This document shows, piece after piece, positions 55,214 through 62,000 of a stretch of 62,000 nt of DNA. Source of the stretch: Phoronis australis (taxonomy: Eukaryota; Phoronida; Phoronidae). The notes below the pieces were generated by a model. The model was not told where the DNA came from. It saw nothing but the letters and a program-made list of their open reading frames with translations, and made no database searches. Both the position numbers and the translations under genes were made by a program. The stretch covers positions 257,086 to 319,085 of the forward strand of contig NMRA01000099.1 of the NCBI GenBank assembly GCA_002633005.1. Reading direction: 5' to 3'. Position 1 is the stretch's first letter. Every line of letters begins with the position of its first letter.

Positions 55214-55931
55214 AAGTTAAAATACGAATGAAGCGGTTTATTAAGACAAAATTAATAATTAACCTCCAATACAACCAAAGCCTAACTATAAAAACAAGAC
55301 ATGTCCAAGGGCCTCGTTTCATGACTTGATTTTTGTGACTATCACAAATTAAATCAAACCACACAACACTTATCTGTGTTGGTACAAAATGAGTTGTCCC
55401 AAGGTAAGAGTCATGTTACATAAACAGGATTAGACATTTGCAAGTCCAAGTTTACCTGGTTATTCACATACAATTCAGTTATTTTCTGCAGTCCCAAACT
55501 TGAACTGGGGTTTATTTTAAAGCAATATTCTTTGAGTTGAGAACTTGTGCAAAATATAAGAAACCCCTTCAATGTGAAACACTACTTGTTGTCACTCTCA
55601 TAAAACAAAGACTAATTGTGCTAAAAATCACGAGACAGATCATAAACTCACAGTGTCATACAGATGACCATAGTATGCACAAGTGTGGGTTTCACAAGGA
55701 GGACCATCATTCCCACCTTATCCTCTAACCAGGTGTGATAACTACAGGTAATGAGGCAGAATTACTGGCTGAGATTGAATAATGGGAGGAAATATTTGTA
55801 CAACAAGTAAATTGCAGTGTAATGGGTCAAGACAATACACTGCAAACAGATGGGGGACTAATGGCTGAAGACAGAACTAAGGAGTCGGAGTGTAGGTAAC
55901 TGATTATGATAGCAGCAGTTAGACTTAGAAA

Positions 55932-57192
55932 CAAGAGCAACGCCGAGAGTTGAAATGCACCCACGAATGCACTGCAAACGGTGTGCTTCTAGGGTGTATA
56001 TTTGTGTCATAAAAATTGCCACTTGATTGAGTAAAATACTTCCAATCAATCAAAAAACGGGAAAATGTCCCCGTTTTTTTAAAAGAAAGCTATTTACCAC
56101 ATTTCATGAAAATTCGTCAAGAAACGGAACAAAATGGAAAAAATGAAATTGCGACTAGAGGGCAAAGCGTTCATCGTATCTGAAAGTTGTCGTCTTCTGA
56201 TGTCAACTTCATATGAATACACTTGCAAAATTTAATAAAGATCCTGCAGAAGGCTTGGGAGATACAGCTAAGGGCGCAAAAAACAAAACTGCCACTATTG
56301 GGTGCCACAGTAACTGAAGTTGGAAAGTCATCGTCAACCGTCCTTTTCACACTAAGAACATATAAGTCAATTTTCACAATCATCCTAAGAGTGGTTTGGT
56401 TGACAGATGGCGGATGCCAAAAACAGACAAGAAAATATGTCGAATCCACCTGAAAACCGGAAAATATCACCGTTTCTTTAAAAGAAAGCTATTTACTAAA
56501 TTTCATGAAAATTCGTAGAGGAACTTCAGAGAAACAGGAGAACAGAAAAAAGGAAATTGCCACTAGGGGGCAAAGTGTTTGTTGGATCCGTCTGAAAGTA
56601 GTCATCTTTCGTTATCAACTTCATATAAATAAACATGGTAAATTTACTAAAGATCCTGCAGAGGGCTTAGGAGATACAGGTGAGGGCACAAAAAAACAAA
56701 ACTGCCACTAGGAGGTGCTACAGTACTCGAAGTCGTCGGAAAATCATCGTCAACAGTCCTCTTCATAGTAAGAAAATACATGCCAATTTTCATAATCATC
56801 GTTAGAGTAGTTTGGTTGATAGAAGGGCGGATGCCAAAAAAAACAGACCCGAAAATAGTAAAAACAACCACTAGATGGCGCAAAATGCTTCGAATTCACC
56901 TAAAAACGGGAGGATAGCAGAACCTCCTTAATAGATGCCTATGTGCCAAATTTCATGAAAATCAGTTGAGGACCTTTGAAGAGACAGCGGCAAATGTAAA
57001 AAACTAAAATTGCCACTAGGGGGCAGAGCTTTTTTTGGGTCAATCCAAAACTCGTCGCCCTCTGTCGTCAACCCTATAGGAACACACCTGCCACATTTCA
57101 GTAAGATCCTGCAAGAGGTTTAGGAGATGCAGCCGTGGCTGCTGGATGCCCAGACAGAGATGACGGCAACATGCACCTACATATAAATATGA
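55932..57192 (+). mobile_element. dispersed 'gccactagggggc' element, third copy
   Basis: It begins caagagcaacgccgagagtt and ends gatgacggcaacatgcacct, followed by acatataaatatg. The start, end and internal series (attgccactagggggc, aaaacgggaggatagc, tttcatgaaaat) match the other two copies. The length is about 1.26 kb. Confidence 0.75.
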
Positions 57193-57229
57193 GGACACAC
57201 AAAAATGATCAGGATCTTGTGAGATACGG

Positions 57230-57800
57230 TAATGCTCCACTTATTTAACACAGTCACTTCATTTCACACACAAAAATTATTATGAAAAACATTATTTTGG
57301 TCACATATTTCGCGTGAGGCTACTTGGTAGAAATTTCTTGCTTCACCCAATTTACAGCTTTATTCTGCAGAAAATGTCAGTGCAAAGCCCGGTTATTAAT
57401 TCTTGTCCTACACACCTTTTAACTGCAGTTTTAATCAGATCTGAACACACTCACCACTCCAGCCATTTATATGGGATATCTCATGCTGCTGTATACATGT
57501 GGTGAAAAGGGTGACCTGGAAGAGTGTTGTGTCACTCAAGAGTCATAGGTTCAAAAGGGTATTTCACCAAAGATGGGGTAAAGTACTATTCCAGAACAGG
57601 ATAAAGTAACTAATTACTGTTAATTGGATCATGTTGGAAACCTGTAGGCCGCATTTCGTGAAATTTACACACGGCCACTTGGCGATGCTTGGATATTCAG
57701 CTAATTTCACGAACTCGTCAACTACGAAGTCTGTATATTCAGTTTATTTGGCACACTGCGATTAGCTGGAAAATTTTGTGTGAAATAAGTGGAGATTTAC
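57230..57800. repeat. inverted-ended repeat, 'aatgctccacttatttaacac ... gtgtgaaataagtggagattta'
   Basis: The ends ggtaatgctccacttatttaa and, inverted, gtgaaataagtggagattta are related and belong to the 15710-15930 family. The interior holds no believable gene. Confidence 0.5.
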
Positions 57801-58588
57801 CATAAAAACCTACAGTGGCACGACGAGAATGAACAAAACTACGAAAAAGTTTACCAGCCAGCTGAGAATTAAACGCAAATATTTTCAGACATGTAATCAA
57901 ACACCCGATCCATTTTACAATGACCAGCTAGAACATAAGGCTAACAATGAAACTTGTACTCATGACCTTGCTTGAAGTCTAGCACTTGGTATTTAATTCT
58001 TATGTAAAGCAATCTGGCAAATGTTCATCTAGACGATTGATAGAATGGCAAATGCTTTTTTTGTGAATGCTTGACATAAGTGGCTAATCTGCCATCTGGT
58101 TTGGTCATCTGTTACCATCATGTGGTATGCTATTTGATAGATTAACAAATACAGCAGCATAAGAAAATTGCACCAGTAGGTGACATTATTCCCTACATTT
58201 GTAAACTAGCCAGGAGATCACTAAGTCCATCTGTCCACAAATAGCTTTAATCAGGATTATATTTAGTAATATGAATGGATCAGCAAGGTGCTTTAGGGGT
58301 CCCCCCATTAACATGGTGTTACACACAGTACATTAGGGGAAGTTAAAGGCAAAGCCTATGTTTGTAAAACTACAAAGCAGCAATGAGCTAATACCACACA
58401 GTGGGTAGGCAATTTGTGCTGTCAGGCAACTAGAATAAATTAGCAAAACCATGTGACAAATAAGACAAACTATGAAATTGTACAAAATAGGCTTCTGAAG
58501 GCTGTTACTTGAAGAGATTACTCGACAACTGTCCTTTGATTTTACTCAAAAGTAAAAAATCTGAATACAAATTGCCAAAAGTTATTTT

Positions 58589-58707
58589 CTGCCTTTTTCA
58601 TTTCTTGGAACATTTTGTTTAATGTCCAGTCCTATTTCAGTCTTTTGAGTTTGAGTTGGTAGGCATATTTTCTTGGCAGGCTGTGCCATCCGTAGATTGA
58701 TTTTTAG
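58589..58707 (-). CDS. possible terminal exon of another minus-strand gene
   Basis: After a TTTCAG acceptor, the frame runs 39 codons (KINLRMAQPAKKICLPTQTQ, then KTEIGLDIKQNVPRNEKGRK) to TAA. It is Lys- and Gln-rich and matches nothing I know. No AATAAA was confirmed. It could be chance. Confidence 0.2.
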
Positions 58708-58709
58708 CT

Positions 58710-60480
58710 GAAAGTCAAAAGACAAAAGACACTTTGAAAAACAGGCCACCAGTTCTTCAGCCTCAACTACGACTCAGACCGGGGTACCACATTATCATAG
58801 CCTTAACGTTATAATACACAGTTCTGAAAAACAGTGATGACAAAAACAGAACAAGGATAACTAACAGAGCACATAATAGAATTTGCAGACAACCTAGAAC
58901 CGAAGAGAATATGATGCGTTACTAATCAGGTGTATCATATCAAGCACAACAGGAAATGTGTGATATTCTAATACGTTAATTGTCATTAGAAAACAACAGA
59001 ACTAAACATTGGCATTAGATACATGACACCAGATAATTGTGGCTCTATTAATGGAAAGACAGATCCGAAACAAAGATGATTATGAAATAAACAATAATCT
59101 AATAATGAACACTGAGCGAAGAATAATCTAATGAGTGACCATGTAATACAGCTTAAATCAGAGGATGGATACAGGAAACTAGTTTAATGGCATCATTTGC
59201 TATATGAACACATATTCTTAATTCAGATTATGCCTTGTGCACATTTATCAGGTAATTGGTGACAATGAGCATATGGGACTCAGTGTGAGGTGTCACAGGC
59301 ACACTTGGGCAACACCTATTAAATAGGCGTCCAGCGGAGATAATTGGACGACAAAATATGGACAGAGCAGGACAGACTACGGAGAGGAGGGCTGATCAAA
59401 GGACAGGAGGGTCATTAGAGGTACAGATACAGAGCTGGGGGCAGTATGGGGAGTGGCAAGTCACATCTGTGCTCCAGTAAAACTAATGTCTGGAGTATTG
59501 CACACACCAGATTTACACACTTGTGTAATAAAAGCAAACATGAGGATAGATTTGTCGTGCAGCTTGTGTGATCGAAGACCGGATGTTCAAATGAATAAAT
59601 AAGAAACTGAAATGGATTAAAAACTGCTCAACTGAAATTCTTAAATGTAAAAAATCTAAGTTGCCGTTAACATTAATTTTATTTTGGAATATTCATACAT
59701 CTAGCAAATCATGTTGATTTGCATACGTAGGCAATTCAAATTTTCCATGCAAATCTTCATAAATTGTGTAGGGTACAGTGGTTATAGAGCACCCAATATT
59801 AACACACAACTTACACCCATGCTGCACACCATCGATATATTAATATTGACAAAAATCCTTCCATATCAACGACACAGAACTCATTCTGCATACATCAATT
59901 TTTTACGACTTTTGCAGAGCCATCAACGTCGTGTAAAACGGTCCCATATTTACCTCATAAAAAGTTTATAAAGATATTAGCAACTGAGACCGGAGACACA
60001 ATGCTAAACCAGCATCACTGTACATGATGTACACGGACTGTGCTTGTAATGCACAACAGGTACTTCATAAAAACAATATAATTTTTCTTTAAGCCGAACA
60101 CACAAAATTTTACTGTTGGGTCAACAGCACGAGTCTAATAAACGTAAAAGAAATCATAGGTGATAAGTGAACAGGGCACTCCAAGTGTGAGCATGTGAGG
60201 ATGACCACATATCAGAACTGCTTGAGTACTGGCCTCCATTTCAATGCATAGCTGACAGTATCAGGGCACAAGGTCTAATTTCCGAACTCGATTCTATACG
60301 GACTCGAAATTTAACCAATCATGTCACCTGACTAGAACAGGGCATGAAATGACCCATGACAAAAAAAGAGGAAAATTTTTACTGCCCCCAAAAACATATT
60401 GCAATCTATAAAACCATACCTCAACATATCGAAAGTAAACATTATTATCACAAGATGCCCTGTTACTGTGTCGTGTTGGC
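58710..60480. other. no gene recognised
   Basis: AT-rich sequence with no exon supported by splice sites and similarity. Short open frames are present on both strands and look random. Confidence 0.4.
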
Positions 60481-60487
60481 AAAACAC

Positions 60488-60570
60488 ACTCATTTTAAGC
60501 AGTACCTGACATCCACTCACTTTAAGCAGTACCTGACATCCACTCGTTTTAAGCAGTATCTGACATCTAT
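60488..60570. repeat. three tandem copies of a 27-bp unit
   Basis: cactcattttaagcagtacc followed by tgacatc is repeated three times. The Phe-Lys-Gln-Tyr-Leu-Thr-Ser repeats in an overlapping open frame come from this. Confidence 0.9.
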
Positions 60571-60591
60571 TTCAGCAACAATAATGAACAG

Positions 60592-60720
60592 GGCTCGACG
60601 TTATTAAAATCGCCAAGTCGCATTTTGCGACCAAGCCAAAATCCCAAGTCGCATTTCCAAAATGCAGCTCGCATTCATAAATGCCAGGTCGCAAAATTTT
60701 CCCGCCATTTTTACGGGCCA
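60592..60720. repeat. 'aagtcgcattt' repeat fragment starting 'gggctcgacgtta'
   Basis: Repeated (a)agtcgcattt and gtcgcaaaat words follow a gggctcgacgttatt start. It looks like a fragment of a dispersed repeat. Confidence 0.35.
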
Positions 60721-62000
60721 AAATTTATTTTTTTAGATCATTGAGAAAATGTTTTGATTAAGCTCGTACCTACAGCGTTAAATACTCACAAATTTCACAT
60801 CGTACATACAGGTACAGCGTTATTGTTCTTCACGACTGCCATTGAAAGGCTCCAGAGCGCAAGGCAAGTTGCCGACGTGAAAGTTGAATCAGTGCTCTCT
60901 AACTGACATATGCATTCGAATAGCTAAGTTTGCGATGTGAAAAGGGAGTAAATGCCCATTGAAAAAGTATCCGGGTTTTTGCTAGGTCTGACCTGCTGCT
61001 GGCTGTCACCAAAGTCGTTAAAGATTCACACTAACTCGGAGTGCAATTTCCCTCCACTTTTTGTTCGCAATCCAAATTTTGCATCTTAACTCGACGTTTG
61101 AAAAACATCTGTCGAAAAAATCCGTGAAACGATGCCCTAACCGAATAACCTATCAGGATGCGCGGGAACACTTCAGGGCAAATTTCAAAACAAAAATGTG
61201 GTACTTATGCCGTTTACGTACTCAACAATTAGTTTTCCATGAAATGAATAGCCTCGAAATAAGTCCCGACTCCCTCCGTTCGGGTTTTCATCGGGTAATG
61301 GCGTGTTTGCTCCTCAACACCCTCCAAGTACGGGAAAAATAGGTCAGTAGCCAAAACGACACTCATGTCACTAGTTTTAACATTCTTTCGGAGGTATGAA
61401 ACAAAGCCGTTATTTGGATTTTACATGTTGAGAAATGACGTTTTTTGAAAACTGAATTTGTTTTAAAATGAGAGTGACACACCATATAGGCTGCGTGTCA
61501 ATTTTCTACCACGCGCGGTCGTTTGTTGTGCGCTATGATGGGCGCAAGCCTGAACTGTGGGCGCTTATTTGGAAATTCTCAAAAGTTGAGGGAGAACGCT
61601 TAGTAGATCAGTGAGCGCTTATTATGAAGCACTTCAAAGGTAGGGAGTAGGCTTGTGCGTGAGCATAGTCGTTAGACTGAGTGTTTGCAGTAATAAGGTA
61701 TTGGAAGACTGCAATGGTAAGAAATGTTATTACAATATGATTTTGCCAGGCAAACTCCATCTAGTAGGGGTGGCTTTCTGGATATCGTTACCACCTACAC
61801 TGTACCCTTTTTAGCCACCAGGAATAATCTTTTTTTAATTGCCCGCTTCAGCCGGAACTAGATTGTTTCTATTTGAGTCTGAACATTTTACGGCGACGGT
61901 GGTCCGGGGAGCGAAAAGTTGCTGGAGGAGGGGGGTGTATGAAGAGAAGAATAAAAAGTCCGCTAACCACAATTTTGCATCTAGTACCCGTTTAGTTGCA
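60721..62000. other. no gene recognised; short fragment of the 13.2-kb element near 61555-61640
   Basis: gggcgcttatttgga and gagcgcttattatgaagcac resemble the sub-terminal sequence of the TA-flanked element. The rest is unassigned, including a 93-codon open frame at 61061-61342 without recognisable motifs. Confidence 0.35.

Noticed and set aside
55440-55560. Possible minus-strand exon (frame ending ITELYVNNQ before GTAAAC), considered as upstream exon of the unrecognised gene.
   Set aside because: Its end phase (0) does not fit the next exon at 54471, which needs phase 2, and the acceptor is weak.

Overview
This is an animal nuclear genome window, most likely from a non-vertebrate bilaterian, probably marine. 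The evidence is split genes with GT-AG introns of about 0.2-3 kb, AT-rich intergenic DNA, a T-box developmental regulator, an Integrator subunit, a BLOC-1 subunit, tRNA-derived SINE-like heads and many hairpin or MITE-like DNA elements. Single or short runs of N, twice next to near-identical sequence, point to a highly heterozygous draft assembly. I cannot name the species. Most open frames in the window are chance. The real genes were found by joining short exons whose splice phases agree.

Layout. (1) 2.3-6.0 kb, minus: the N-terminal exons of INTS8, with exon 3 present twice around an N. The rest of the gene lies beyond the left edge or was not found. (2) 10.0-15.1 kb, plus: a three-part gene with a CxxC zinc-binding segment, an F-box and a UBE2D-like ubiquitin-conjugating fold. 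The catalytic Cys of the E2 fold is replaced by Gly. Its last intron carries a TA-flanked DNA transposon. (3) 20.55-27.85 kb, minus: dysbindin (DTNBP1), seven exons recovered. A minisatellite at one 5' splice site contains repeated copies of the donor sequence, and that exon is partly duplicated next to an N. (4) 28-31 kb: foldback elements, one with 9-bp flanking direct repeats typical of Mutator-like elements. (5) 33.7-44.5 kb, plus: a complete six-exon T-box gene of 403 codons, closest to the Tbx6/Tbx16 class, with a TATA box and a T-site-like half site at the promoter. (6) 45.4-47.9 kb: a cluster of a dispersed non-coding repeat, also present in T-box intron 3 and at 55.9-57.2 kb. (7) 48.0-54.5 kb, minus: the C-terminal five exons of a gene I do not recognise, with a 2.3-kb 3' UTR containing a degenerate repeat that runs out of the stop-codon region. 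(8) 54.5-62 kb: mostly repeats and unassigned sequence.

The genes do not form an operon or one pathway. They are independent housekeeping, trafficking and developmental genes on both strands. The most unusual item is the zinc-F-box-pseudoE2 protein, which could link an SCF-type F-box adaptor to a catalytically inactive E2 fold.
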